Shown piece after piece: positions 16,893 to 26,111 of a stretch of DNA of 60,272 nucleotides; position 1 is the first letter of the stretch, and each line of letters opens with the position of its first letter. A program made the position numbers and the translations under genes. A model generated the notes under the pieces. The model was given only the letters and a program-made list of their open reading frames with translations, was not told the origin of the DNA and searched no databases. Source of the stretch: Crocinitomicaceae bacterium (GTDB lineage Bacteria; Bacteroidota; Bacteroidia; Flavobacteriales_D; Crocinitomicaceae); NCBI GenBank assembly GCA_014762645.1, contig JABURP010000077.1, forward strand, positions 1 to 60,272. The letters are read 5' to 3'.

Positions 16893-19800
16893 CTTTTCAG
16901 TACAACAAATCCTGTGAACTTGGTTTCTTTTGCAGTAACAACATAAAAGTAAGTGTCATCTACAAGTTCTTTTCCATTTGCATTGGTTCCGTTCCAATCG
17001 TTTTGATAGTCTGTAGATTCATAGACTTTTTGTCCCCACCGGTTAAATATTTGCACCGTATTTGGCAGTAACTCAATTCCAGAAATTTCAAATACATCAT
17101 TTTTACCGTCTCCATTCGGAGTAACTACTTCAGGGATAAATAACCCGGAAACTGTAATAGTGACCTGATCTGAACTACTTGGGCAAACTCCGTTGTCAAC
17201 TGTCCAGAGGAGTGTAGTTGTACCATTTTCAAGGTCAGTTATTTCAGAGGTTGCCAAACTATCATCTACAATAGTTCCAGTTCCGGTGAGAATGGTCCAA
17301 ACTCCAGTTCCGGAAGTAGGAGGAACGGCTTCAAGGTTTGTATTGTACGTAAAGTAAATTTCCTGATCCGGTCCTGCTTCAGCAACGGGTTGACCGTATA
17401 TGGTGATACTTACCTGGGAACTATCCGGGCAGGCACCATTCGTGAGGTACTGAACGGAGTATGGTCCACCTGCACTACTTATTGCCAGATCAATGGCTCC
17501 ACTTGTTGTATCTAATACAAGATTCAGAGAGTCTGAGGTAGAAAATACTCCTCCGGACAATCCGGTAACATTGGCCGTAATGAGGCCATCATTAATACAA
17601 AATTCTGTTGCACCGTACGTAAATGAGGGGTCATCCAAGGCATTAATGGTGATAAATGCAGTATCTGTATTCGGGCATTCTGGTCCGGGAGAAGTATAAA
17701 CTATTTCATGTGGTCCTCCGGAAGGAGAGGCACTCAGATCAATCTCTCCAGTAATTGTATCAATAAATACGACGGGTCCGGAGAATGTTCCTCCTGGTGT
17801 AATAACAGCAGGCACAGGATCTGATTGGTTTTGACAATAGGTATTTGAGGAATAGGCAATCGTAGGATCGTCTTCGTCAAAAATACTAAGTATGAAATCA
17901 TGGTCATTTGGACATTGCGGACCAGGTGTAGTATAAGTTACGGTATATGCTCCGCCAATTGTACTTGCCGACACATCAATTTCACCCGTTGGAGAGGGGC
18001 TGCCGTCGGTGAAAATGATTCCAGCAGAGGCGGTAAAAGTACCACCGGGAGTTCCTGTAATTGTAGGTATTGGATCGGGGTCACCGGTACAAAGGATTGC
18101 TGAAGCATACGTAAATGAAGAATCATCTTCAGCATGGATGGTAATTTGAGTGGAGTCTTTATTTATACAGGTTGGCCCTGGTGACGTATAAGTTACCCAA
18201 TAAGGACCACCAACAGTTGAGTTCATTAAATCGATCTCTCCGGTTGCAGCACTGATAAATGTAATATCTCCTGGAGCAGTGAATGTTCCTCCGCCGGTTC
18301 CTGTAATGTTTGCAACTGGATTCGACTCGTGTTGACAATAAGCAGTATCGCTGTAATTAAATGATGGATCATCCTCTGGCAGAATGCTAAATTGCACGGA
18401 ATCTATATTTGGACAAATACCAGGGCTGGTATATGATATAAAGTAATTGCCTGCCTGACTGGATGCAATATCTACCTCACCAGTTGTTGCATTTAAAACA
18501 ATATTACCAGTGTTTTCTGAGAAGTTCCCACCTGGTGTTGCTATAAATACCGGCAATACATTTGCATCTGCCGCGCAGTGAATTGTTGAAGCATAATTAA
18601 AAGTTGGGTCATCTTCCGGGTTAATAGTAACCTGTACCGAATCTGCATTTACGCAAAACGGACCCGGTGTTGTATATTTTATCCAGTACGGACCGCCGGC
18701 GGTGGAGGCATCCAAATCGATTTCTCCAGTTAAGTTACTGATAAAAACGATTTCTACCGGTGCGGTAAATGTACCTCCCGGAGTTCCGCTAATTAAAGGA
18801 GTGGGATCAGGATCTCCCTGGCAATAAGCAGCCTGTGAATAAGAAAATGAGGGATTTTCCTGTGCGTATACTTCCAGAATAAAACTTTGACTAAAAGGGC
18901 ATAAACCGACGGTATAGGTTATTGTATACGGTCCCCCGATAGAAGAAGCCGTCAAATCGATTTCTCCAGTTGGAGATGGGCTCCCATCCGTAAAGACTAT
19001 TCCTGGACTGGCTGTGAATGTACCACCTGGAGTGGTAATACTATCCGGAGAAACACTTGGGTCTCCGTCACAAAAAACATTGGACGAGTATGAAAAGTAG
19101 GGATCATCATCCTGTAAGTTAAAATCATTTGAGTTTCCAATATCAAATACGTTAGACGGAGCACCTGATCCTTTTCCTGCGTCGTCACCTACTGCTATAC
19201 CTATTGTTAGGTTACTATTGTTGTTACATGTAGATGAAATTTCGGCGTCAAAACAAAAGCTGTAAGCCTGGCAATTATACTCACCTGTATTTCCATCACC
19301 CCATGGATTACTGGAGCTATGTGTAAATTCCCATAAAATACTATTGCTTCCACTGTCATAGCTGGCAACCCATTCTCCAAAGGAATCATAAAACCCATTG
19401 TCGTTTGGCGGTGAAGTAGGTGTCATATTGGTTATGTTTTGATAACAATCTCCCAAACTCATGCTAACAGAGTCCATCCATTCCCAACCATTTTCATTGG
19501 CGATAAATAAGTCGTGACAAATCGTTACGGTTTCGCAGGGTTGTACGGTAAGATCTGCGCTGGAACCATTCAGGTAAGGAATTATACCATCATTATCGGT
19601 GTCAATTGCAGAACAACTTGCTGTGGTATCCAGTGAAATTCCTGCTGAAGAACACATGAATTCAATATCATATTGCTGAATAAAATCGGTTTTTGAATCA
19701 ATGACCAAATAATATGTTCCTGGCCCGGCTGCCGGAAAAGTTAAATACTGGCTGTTATTAGAGAATTGAGCCGAGCTCACTTCAAAACTGTCAATTTCAA

Positions 19801-21727
19801 CACAGTTTCCGGAGGTTGGACAGTTGTTTTGAAGCCAGTACACGTAGACGAACTGATCATTTGCATCCACCACATTGTCCATTTTTATTTGGAGTATTTG
19901 ATTACCTGCATCAACGGTTACCTGATAGAGGGCATCCTCACCATTTGTTGAAGTGGAGGAGCAGGAAAAGGAGTTGTAGTCGTTGCCGTCACCACTTGTT
20001 GTTTCATTAATGAATTTATCCCCACACTGTGCAATTCGGGCTTTGTTTGTGGCTTTAACAACAACGTTAAAAAAGCATACATCTTTTGTTCCAATGAGGT
20101 CAACAGCAGTTAGGTTAATTTCATGTACACCTGCACCTAAAATACTCAAGGGTGGAGGATTTTGATTCACAGAAATCCCGCCGGACATACAACCGTCAAT
20201 TACGCTTATCCCGGTATAATCAGCCAGTACATAGGCACAACTTGGGTCGGCTATGACGGTATCATTTTGTTGACATGCATCTATCTCAGGCCCGCATGGA
20301 ACAGGAGTAGTACAATCAAAACTAAAGACGAAATGGTCACTATAGCCATTCCAGTCAGTCAGGGTCATGGGGTCTGTTTTAAAAAAACCGTCACCATAGA
20401 TTTCACCACCGACACTACTGATACCTCCAGAGGTACTAATGGCATTTGCTATGGCATCATCATCACAGATTTGTCGTGAGGCCCAGGATAAAACACCGAC
20501 ATTATCGTAGGCAGCTACAAAAATGTCTTTGTCGTTAGCCATTAATGGGGTTGTACCGCCAAAATTTACCGAATCCTGAAAACTACCACAGATTTGTATT
20601 TCTGAGCAGGTAAGATCTACTGCTACTCCGAATGCTTCATCTGTAGCTATTCCCCCATCACTCCATTGAGATTGTGCATTTCCGGAGGCGTCATAACGCG
20701 CTACAAATGCATCTATTTCACCATTTGAAAAAAGCGTATCGTTGTACGTGAAGGGCCCTGTAAACGAAGGGTCTTCTGCAAAGACCATCTCGTCACTGCA
20801 CCCACCGGTAATATAAATTTCTCCCGCAACTGCACTAATGTCATTACTTCTACATGGTCCATTAGCCGAACCAGCAGAGGTGGCCCAACTAATATCTCCG
20901 GTAAGAGGATTAATTCTGGTCACCCAGGAAGACAGATCGCCATAATCCGGCAGAACGTAGTCAGTTCCCGCATTGAAAGTACATGTAGCGGGTCCGTAGA
21001 CCCCTGTGGCATATAGAATATTTCCGTCAATAGTGATTCCCCTTGAAAAGTCGTTTGAAGGTCCGCCATGTGAAAAGGCCCAGGTAAATGAAGCTAAGTT
21101 CGAATCCACCTTGGCAAAAAACACATCACTTTGACCTGCAGTTGCCGGGAGCGTTGGTCCACCAGTTAAAGTTAAGCCAGCCTTATGGGAACCAGCTATA
21201 TAGACGGCATCTCCTTCTCCAACAATAGCCCAAGACTGGCTTTTACCTGTTGATCCGGCTGTTGGGCCGACGAGGTGGATTGGTAATCCGGAGGAAGTTA
21301 CTTTTAAAATATAAAACCCTTCATTTGAGCTTGAAGGTAGTGATAGTCCAGCAAAGCTTAGAATGCTATGAGAGTGATAGCCCGTTACGTAAACGGCTCC
21401 TGCAGCATCAACAAAAATGGATTTTGCAAATGCCTGTGCATTCCCATTTGATTGAATGGCCCATAATGGGTTACCATTAGGGTCATATTTTACTACAAAA
21501 GCTTGTCCCGCCGAAGATGCAAACAGGTTATCCGATCCAAATGTTAGAGAGCCTCTGAAATTACCACAAGCGTATGTATTACCTGCGGCATCCACGAAAA
21601 CATCTTCCACATAATCCTCATAACCGCCACCTACTGTTGCATAGGACGCCCAATCCAGAGGAGGCTGTGCAAGGGAAACACTGGCCAACATCAGGGAAAT
21701 CGCGAGTATTAGCTTTTTACAATTCAT
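16889..21727 (-). CDS. Giant repeat adhesin with SBBP, HYR and tandem repeats, T9SS type B (CHU_C)
   Basis: The 1612-residue product begins with a signal peptide (ending SVSLAQ). The N-terminal third (about 25-460) is a propeller-like series of SBBP-type units (DVFVDAAGNTYACGNF, SIFVDAAGAVYVTGYHS). A HYR-like domain follows (about 475-560), then a pre-peptidase-like beta region (ISLDTTASC and before). Seven tandem repeats of about 82 residues span 870-1445, each with a Cys near the front, PGGTFTA, GEIDL and a GGPY..YTSPGP motif. The last 84 residues are a CHU_C domain (VVTPNGDGKNDVFEI, IFNRWGQKVYES, VDDTYFYVVTAKE). It is the likely substrate of the adjacent PorP/SprF and is predicted to form a surface stalk or fibre. 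Confidence 0.9.
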   Translation of the reverse strand: MNCKKLILAISLMLASVSLAQPPLDWASYATVGGGYEDYVEDVFVDAAGNTYACGNFRGSLTFGSDNLFASSAGQAFVVKYDPNGNPLWAIQSNGNAQAFAKSIFVDAAGAVYVTGYHSHSILSFAGLSLPSSSNEGFYILKVTSSGLPIHLVGPTAGSTGKSQSWAIVGEGDAVYIAGSHKAGLTLTGGPTLPATAGQSDVFFAKVDSNLASFTWAFSHGGPSNDFSRGITIDGNILYATGVYGPATCTFNAGTDYVLPDYGDLSSWVTRINPLTGDISWATSAGSANGPCRSNDISAVAGEIYITGGCSDEMVFAEDPSFTGPFTYNDTLFSNGEIDAFVARYDASGNAQSQWSDGGIATDEAFGVAVDLTCSEIQICGSFQDSVNFGGTTPLMANDKDIFVAAYDNVGVLSWASRQICDDDAIANAISTSGGISSVGGEIYGDGFFKTDPMTLTDWNGYSDHFVFSFDCTTPVPCGPEIDACQQNDTVIADPSCAYVLADYTGISVIDGCMSGGISVNQNPPPLSILGAGVHEINLTAVDLIGTKDVCFFNVVVKATNKARIAQCGDKFINETTSGDGNDYNSFSCSSTSTNGEDALYQVTVDAGNQILQIKMDNVVDANDQFVYVYWLQNNCPTSGNCVEIDSFEVSSAQFSNNSQYLTFPAAGPGTYYLVIDSKTDFIQQYDIEFMCSSAGISLDTTASCSAIDTDNDGIIPYLNGSSADLTVQPCETVTICHDLFIANENGWEWMDSVSMSLGDCYQNITNMTPTSPPNDNGFYDSFGEWVASYDSGSNSILWEFTHSSSNPWGDGNTGEYNCQAYSFCFDAEISSTCNNNSNLTIGIAVGDDAGKGSGAPSNVFDIGNSNDFNLQDDDPYFSYSSNVFCDGDPSVSPDSITTPGGTFTASPGIVFTDGSPSPTGEIDLTASSIGGPYTITYTVGLCPFSQSFILEVYAQENPSFSYSQAAYCQGDPDPTPLISGTPGGTFTAPVEIVFISNLTGEIDLDASTAGGPYWIKYTTPGPFCVNADSVQVTINPEDDPTFNYASTIHCAADANVLPVFIATPGGNFSENTGNIVLNATTGEVDIASSQAGNYFISYTSPGICPNIDSVQFSILPEDDPSFNYSDTAYCQHESNPVANITGTGGGTFTAPGDITFISAATGEIDLMNSTVGGPYWVTYTSPGPTCINKDSTQITIHAEDDSSFTYASAILCTGDPDPIPTITGTPGGTFTASAGIIFTDGSPSPTGEIDVSASTIGGAYTVTYTTPGPQCPNDHDFILSIFDEDDPTIAYSSNTYCQNQSDPVPAVITPGGTFSGPVVFIDTITGEIDLSASPSGGPHEIVYTSPGPECPNTDTAFITINALDDPSFTYGATEFCINDGLITANVTGLSGGVFSTSDSLNLVLDTTSGAIDLAISSAGGPYSVQYLTNGACPDSSQVSITIYGQPVAEAGPDQEIYFTYNTNLEAVPPTSGTGVWTILTGTGTIVDDSLATSEITDLENGTTTLLWTVDNGVCPSSSDQVTITVSGLFIPEVVTPNGDGKNDVFEISGIELLPNTVQIFNRWGQKVYESTDYQNDWNGTNANGKELVDDTYFYVVTAKETKFTGFVVLKR
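17395..19115 (-). repeat. Seven tandem in-frame repeats of about 82 codons in the adhesin
   Basis: Each unit starts with an acidic DDP-like boundary and [ST]F.Y, followed by a conserved Cys, PGGTF, TGEIDL and a GGPY..YTSPG..CP segment. Units share perhaps half their residues by eye; the fourth and second are closest. Length is close to one Ig-like fold per unit. Copy-number variation by recombination is possible. Confidence 0.85.
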
Positions 21728-22018
21728 TCAATTAAAACAAGCTTGAACGGTATTTGTTTTTTACTCTGGTTCAGTACTAAAAGTTTCCTTAAAATGCCAA
21801 TTTATACAAGCCTTTGAAAAGGAATCCTTCTTTGAACGACGTACTTTTGTTAGATCTTACTTTTTTGAGAATTTGTCTCAACTGTTATAAAATTCTGATT
21901 GCAAAAGCCTTGGGTGTAAAAAACATGATCGTTTGCTGCTTATTCAATTTTATTAATTAGGTTCAATAAAATGACGAAAAATCTGCTCAATTGGTGGGTT
22001 AAATCGACAAAATGATAC

Positions 22019-22405
22019 CTATTTCGGCTTAAATGGTTTTGGTTTTAGGGTTACCATGTCACCTAAGAGCGATACAAAGTCATGTCCGGTCTCTTCCATT
22101 TCAAGATCATCTTCATCATACGCCCAGGTGACAGAAACTTTTTTGTTGACTTTTAACTTTTCAAGATTGAGAAGCATGTCAATAATTATTTTAGATGTAG
22201 CGGTATTGAAATATTCTAATTCAAGATAAACGGTAATTTCTTTCGTATCTGAAACGAATAATTCAAGAAGCCAGTCTCGAAAAGGCAGGTAAAACTCTTT
22301 GGCATCTTCAGGCAAACTCCTTCCCACGATCTCTATCTTTCCATCTTTGATAGAGCCGTTGATCTTTGGTGTTCTATGGGTTTCTTTCCTATAGAATTCA
22401 CTCAT
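22019..22405 (-). CDS. DUF1987 / SiaC-like regulatory phosphoprotein (copy a)
   Basis: This 128-residue protein fits DUF1987 along its length. The family features are the THRTPKIN opening, GKIEIVGRSLPEDAKEFY, the helix RDWLLELF, and the strand-loop LELEYFNTATSK leading into a long helix, then VTWAYDEDDLEMEETGHDF. In Pseudomonas aeruginosa, SiaC is switched by phosphorylation of Thr68 by kinase SiaB and dephosphorylated by PP2C-type SiaA; here the Thr of NTAT is also residue 68. It is the last gene of the island, 39 bp after copy b, on the same strand as the PP2C gene. Downstream partners such as a diguanylate cyclase are not visible in the window. Confidence 0.88.
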   Translation of the reverse strand: MSEFYRKETHRTPKINGSIKDGKIEIVGRSLPEDAKEFYLPFRDWLLELFVSDTKEITVYLELEYFNTATSKIIIDMLLNLEKLKVNKKVSVTWAYDEDDLEMEETGHDFVSLLGDMVTLKPKPFKPK

Positions 22406-22444
22406 ATTGGGAATGATTGCGTGTTCATTTTAAGGGACCTGAAA

Positions 22445-22852
22445 CTATATTTTATCTACTTCGTGGAGGTTAATCTGGCATTTCATGGTGTCATTATAAT
22501 ACTGTCCAATCTCTTTCATTTCAAGATCGTCACTTTCATAATACCAGTCGATTTGAACTACTGTTTTGAGCCCGATCAATTCGTCAAGAAGCATTAACAT
22601 TCTTGTTATCACTACTGTAGAACTACTGTTCATGTACATCAGTTTGATTTGAACGGTTGTTTTCGGAGCAGGATCTGCGGCATATTCAGTTAACCAACGA
22701 TTAAACTTCCAGTAAAACTCTTTTGTGTTTTCAGGTATGGATATACCTTTGATTTCGATAATACCGTTTTCCTTATCCAACTTGATATAAGGCGTTTTGT
22801 TTGTCGCCTCTATCACAACTACTTCATTTCCAAAATTGATATCTGAGCTCAT
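22445..22852 (-). CDS. DUF1987 / SiaC-like protein (copy b, Ser at phosphosite)
   Basis: The 135-residue product is a diverged DUF1987 paralogue: NKTPYIKLD opening, GIIEIKGISIPENTKEFY, RWLTEYAAD, IKLMYMNSSSTVV, then VQIDWYYESDDLEMKEIGQYY. The residue matching SiaC Thr68 is Ser76 in NSSS, so the phospho-acceptor is Ser rather than Thr. The C-terminal tail after GQYY is different from copies a and c, where a GHDF/GNDF...L.TLK tail is kept. It lies 72 bp downstream of the receiver gene and 39 bp upstream of copy a. Confidence 0.85.
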   Translation of the reverse strand: MSSDINFGNEVVVIEATNKTPYIKLDKENGIIEIKGISIPENTKEFYWKFNRWLTEYAADPAPKTTVQIKLMYMNSSSTVVITRMLMLLDELIGLKTVVQIDWYYESDDLEMKEIGQYYNDTMKCQINLHEVDKI

Positions 22853-22924
22853 ATCCGTAGCGAAGATAAGAATTAATACTTTCGTCTACGAAAATTTAGT
22901 AAATAACCTGTAAGATTGTGCGAA

Positions 22925-23320
22925 TTAGGCAAATAATTTTTTCCATGAAGGAATCTGTCGCTCTTTGAGAACCTCTTCAATGTGGTCTATCAGGAGAATA
23001 TCTTTTCTAAAATATTTAAGAGCGCCAAGTTCAAATGCCTTATCTACCACTTTGAGATCGTTTTGATTGGAAACCATCACTATTTCAGTTCCTGGATTTA
23101 ATGATTTAAGTAAAGGAATAGCATCCAAACCAGAAATACCATTGAGGTTTTGCTCAATAAAAATAACATCAGGTGGATTTTTAACCACATCTGATTTGGC
23201 ATCTTCAAAAGAAGGATAATATGAAAAGTTGTAATCTATTCGCTTTTTGATTTTATCAATTAGCGAATTGGTAAAATCACTGTCGGGGTCAAGAAATACA
23301 ACATTTGATCTCAGCATCAA
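22925..23320 (-). CDS. Single-domain response regulator receiver with Glu at the phospho-acceptor position
   Basis: The 131-residue protein is one receiver domain and nothing more. The acidic pair is Asp11/Asp13 (VVFLDPDSD), the switch Ser84 is in VMVSNQND, and Lys106 is in ALKYFRK. The usual phospho-acceptor Asp falls in DVIFIEQNLNG and is Glu56. An Asp-to-Glu change at this site often mimics the phosphorylated state in studied regulators, so this may be locked on (inference). It sits between the hybrid kinase and the DUF1987 pair, suggesting a docking or adaptor role in the same circuit. Confidence 0.85.
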   Translation of the reverse strand: MMLRSNVVFLDPDSDFTNSLIDKIKKRIDYNFSYYPSFEDAKSDVVKNPPDVIFIEQNLNGISGLDAIPLLKSLNPGTEIVMVSNQNDLKVVDKAFELGALKYFRKDILLIDHIEEVLKERQIPSWKKLFA

Positions 23321-23405
23321 AAACTTTGTGTAGTAGTTAGCGCGAATTTACAGAATTGACCGCTGAGGTGATACGCATATTCGATAAGCAAACAAACTTT
23401 ACCGA

Positions 23406-26060
23406 TTAGTTGCTATTAGCAAACGAAGATCGTTTTTGTTTGATTTCAGCAATGGCTTTTTTGAGGTTATCAGCAAAATAGATGCGTTCCTCTTCACTTG
23501 CTTCGTAATTTTCTATTTTCTCAGCAACTATATGGAGTTGTACAAAGTCGAACATCATAAATGAAGGGAGCAGTCGGTGTGCTATTTTTTCTTGTCTTTC
23601 CTGGTCTTCTTTATCCAGGGCTTCCCTGAATTCATCCAGATTTTTTGAAGCCTGTTCTATAAAAATATCAAAAAGTGAAATGGCAAACTCTTCGTCACCT
23701 TTTGCCATATTTGTCAAGCCAGGCATTCCAAGTGATTTCCATTTATCTCCGACGGTCTTTTTTTTCTCCGCTGCAGAAAAGGAGAATTGATTTTGTAGTT
23801 CCTTTATTATGTCCTGTGCCTTAAAAGGTTTAGGAATAAAACCATTCATACCCGCTTCTATGCATTTTTTCTGTTCTTCTTCAAGGACGTGTGCTGACAT
23901 TGCAATGATTGGGATATCCGTGAATTTCCTTATTTCAGTTGCTGCTTCATAACCATCCATTACCGGCATTTGTAAGTCCATAAAAATAACATCCGGCTTA
24001 TAGGTTTTTGCAGCTTTAACGCCCTCTTCACCATTTTTTGCCACCTGGTAATTAATTCCCATATCTTGTAGAATCTTAGTTGCCAGCTTGACGTTGACAG
24101 GATTATCTTCACACAAAAGAATATTTAATTCATCTGACAGAATTTCTTTTTTACCCAGTTGAAGATCTGCAGGACTTTCGACCTGTGACGGATCAAGTGG
24201 TAATTTTAACTCAAAAACAGAGCCTTTGTTGACTTGTGAAGTGGCCTTAATTGATCCTTTCATGAGTTCTGCCAGTTGGGTAACAATTGAAAGCCCAAGG
24301 CCAGTTCCCCGGTGTTTTCTCTGTAAACTGGAATCCACCTGATTGAAATTCTCAAAAATGGTTTCCAATTCATCTTCTGGAATTCCAATTCCGGAGTCTT
24401 CAACCTGAAAGCGCAAATAATCCGTTCCTTTTTCCTTCACTGTAGCAACGTTGAGCTTTACTGCACCTTCTTCAGTAAACTTTATGGCATTGCTTAAAAG
24501 GTTGTTAAGTATTTGTGTGAGACGTAAATCATCCAGGTATACGAATTCGGGTAATTCACCAATTTGTTGAAGGATTAACTCAATGCCTTTTTCCTTTGCT
24601 TTGTTTTGATGAAGTTTAATGACTTTATTGACAAGGCCGCTCAGTTCAAATGTACGCGGGCGCAACTCTAATTTCCCGGCTTCAATTTTGGTGAGGTCAA
24701 GTATATCGTTGATGATTAACAATAAATCCTGCCCTGAATTGGCAATAATTTCGACATAATCCTGTTGCTCTTCGTTGAGTTCTGTTTTCTTTAGCAAGTC
24801 AGCAAACCCTAACATTGCGTTCATAGGGGTACGAATCTCATGACTCATATTGGCTAAAAAGAGTGATTTAAATTCAGCAGACTTTTCGGCAAGTTCACGT
24901 GCTTTTTTAAGTGTGTTTTCAGTTTCTAACCGAACGGATATATCATTGAGAAAAATGAGATAACACGGTTTTTGATCGTAGTATATTTCTGTTACAGTAG
25001 TTTGAACAGGAATAATCTTACCAGATGAAGTCTTGGCAAAACTATCCAGTATTTCAATTTCTCCACGCAGGTATTTTTCAAAGTTGATTTTAAAGTTTTT
25101 GTGTTGATCCTCGGGGATGGTGTCGTACAGATTTTTCCCGACCATTTCTTTTGGGTCAAATCCAAACATTTGAGCACAGGCATCATTTAGATCAACAATT
25201 GAATTATCTGACATTGAAATCAGCATAATCGGTACTACACTTCCAGTAAATACTGAGCGAAAATTTTTCTCGCTTTCCCGAACTTTTTCTTCCGCCATTT
25301 CCCGTTCGGTAACATTTCTTGCGACGAATGAAACACCTACGGTCTCTTCATTTGACATGATAGGAGTACATGCCATTTCGAGGTAAAACGTATAATCACC
25401 ATCCTTGTATTTATCTACTGTAAGAACTTCTTCTCCACCTAGGACTTTGTGGTAGATTGATTCCCAACGCTCTTTAAATACAGGACTGAGGTTTTCAAAG
25501 AAATTTTCACCTATCGCCGGTGCTTTTTCTCCGTGCTCGCTTATATTATCACGAGCAATAGAATTCATTATTAACAACTTTCCGTTGTCGTCAAGTGACC
25601 AAATACCGTCGAGCGTATTGTCCAGTATTGTTCGGGTGTTAGCATAGATACTATCCAGGCGTTTTTCGAGATCTTTTCTCAGTTTGTTCTCTTTAGTTGC
25701 CCGGATGGCACTTGAAATAGTTTCATCAATTAAACCTGCCGAAAGATCTGATTTTCCAAGAAAATCAAAAGCCCCTTTTTTAAGTGATTTTCTAGTGTCT
25801 TCTATGGTAGGTTTTTCACATAAAATAACAATAGGAACTTCTTCTATAAGACTTGATTTGTCTAGTAAATCATAAGCTGTTGTATCTCCAAAGTTGAGGC
25901 TGCAAAAAACTGTATCAAATGATCCTTTTCGGATTAACTCCTGAGCAGAGCTTATGTTGTCAGCTAGTGTAAGGTCAATTTCCCTATTGCATTGTGCTGC
26001 AAGTTTTTGAAATGACTCCTGGTCATTAGAATCGTTTTCTATGTATAGTATTTTGTTCAA
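23406..26060 (-). CDS. Hybrid histidine kinase: REC-PAS-PAS-HisKA-HATPase-REC-Hpt
   Basis: The 884-residue protein has no membrane segment and appears cytosolic. The N-terminal receiver (1-120) keeps Lys103 but has Ser54 (VFCSLNF) where the phospho-acceptor Asp belongs, so it is probably a sensory or docking receiver. Two PAS domains follow (about 140-255 and 262-380). HisKA carries His407 in NMSHEIRTP; the ATPase domain has the N box at about 517-528 and glycine boxes DSGIGIP and GTGLGLS. The second receiver (646-755) is canonical, with Asp695 in VIFMDLQMP and Lys744. A C-terminal Hpt domain has His828 in IAHRLLPSF, the form common in Bacteroidota. The Hpt output may feed a receiver elsewhere, because the neighbouring receiver has lost its Asp. 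Confidence 0.93.
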   Translation of the reverse strand: MNKILYIENDSNDQESFQKLAAQCNREIDLTLADNISSAQELIRKGSFDTVFCSLNFGDTTAYDLLDKSSLIEEVPIVILCEKPTIEDTRKSLKKGAFDFLGKSDLSAGLIDETISSAIRATKENKLRKDLEKRLDSIYANTRTILDNTLDGIWSLDDNGKLLIMNSIARDNISEHGEKAPAIGENFFENLSPVFKERWESIYHKVLGGEEVLTVDKYKDGDYTFYLEMACTPIMSNEETVGVSFVARNVTEREMAEEKVRESEKNFRSVFTGSVVPIMLISMSDNSIVDLNDACAQMFGFDPKEMVGKNLYDTIPEDQHKNFKINFEKYLRGEIEILDSFAKTSSGKIIPVQTTVTEIYYDQKPCYLIFLNDISVRLETENTLKKARELAEKSAEFKSLFLANMSHEIRTPMNAMLGFADLLKKTELNEEQQDYVEIIANSGQDLLLIINDILDLTKIEAGKLELRPRTFELSGLVNKVIKLHQNKAKEKGIELILQQIGELPEFVYLDDLRLTQILNNLLSNAIKFTEEGAVKLNVATVKEKGTDYLRFQVEDSGIGIPEDELETIFENFNQVDSSLQRKHRGTGLGLSIVTQLAELMKGSIKATSQVNKGSVFELKLPLDPSQVESPADLQLGKKEILSDELNILLCEDNPVNVKLATKILQDMGINYQVAKNGEEGVKAAKTYKPDVIFMDLQMPVMDGYEAATEIRKFTDIPIIAMSAHVLEEEQKKCIEAGMNGFIPKPFKAQDIIKELQNQFSFSAAEKKKTVGDKWKSLGMPGLTNMAKGDEEFAISLFDIFIEQASKNLDEFREALDKEDQERQEKIAHRLLPSFMMFDFVQLHIVAEKIENYEASEEERIYFADNLKKAIAEIKQKRSSFANSN

Positions 26061-26111
26061 TGTGAGGTTCGGTATTTGCCCTAAAAGTTAGTACAAATTA
26101 GCTAATTTGCT

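Noticed and set aside
17395-19115. CRISPR-like periodicity
   Set aside because: The 246-bp repeats are in-frame protein repeats of the adhesin with no short identical direct repeats or unique spacers.
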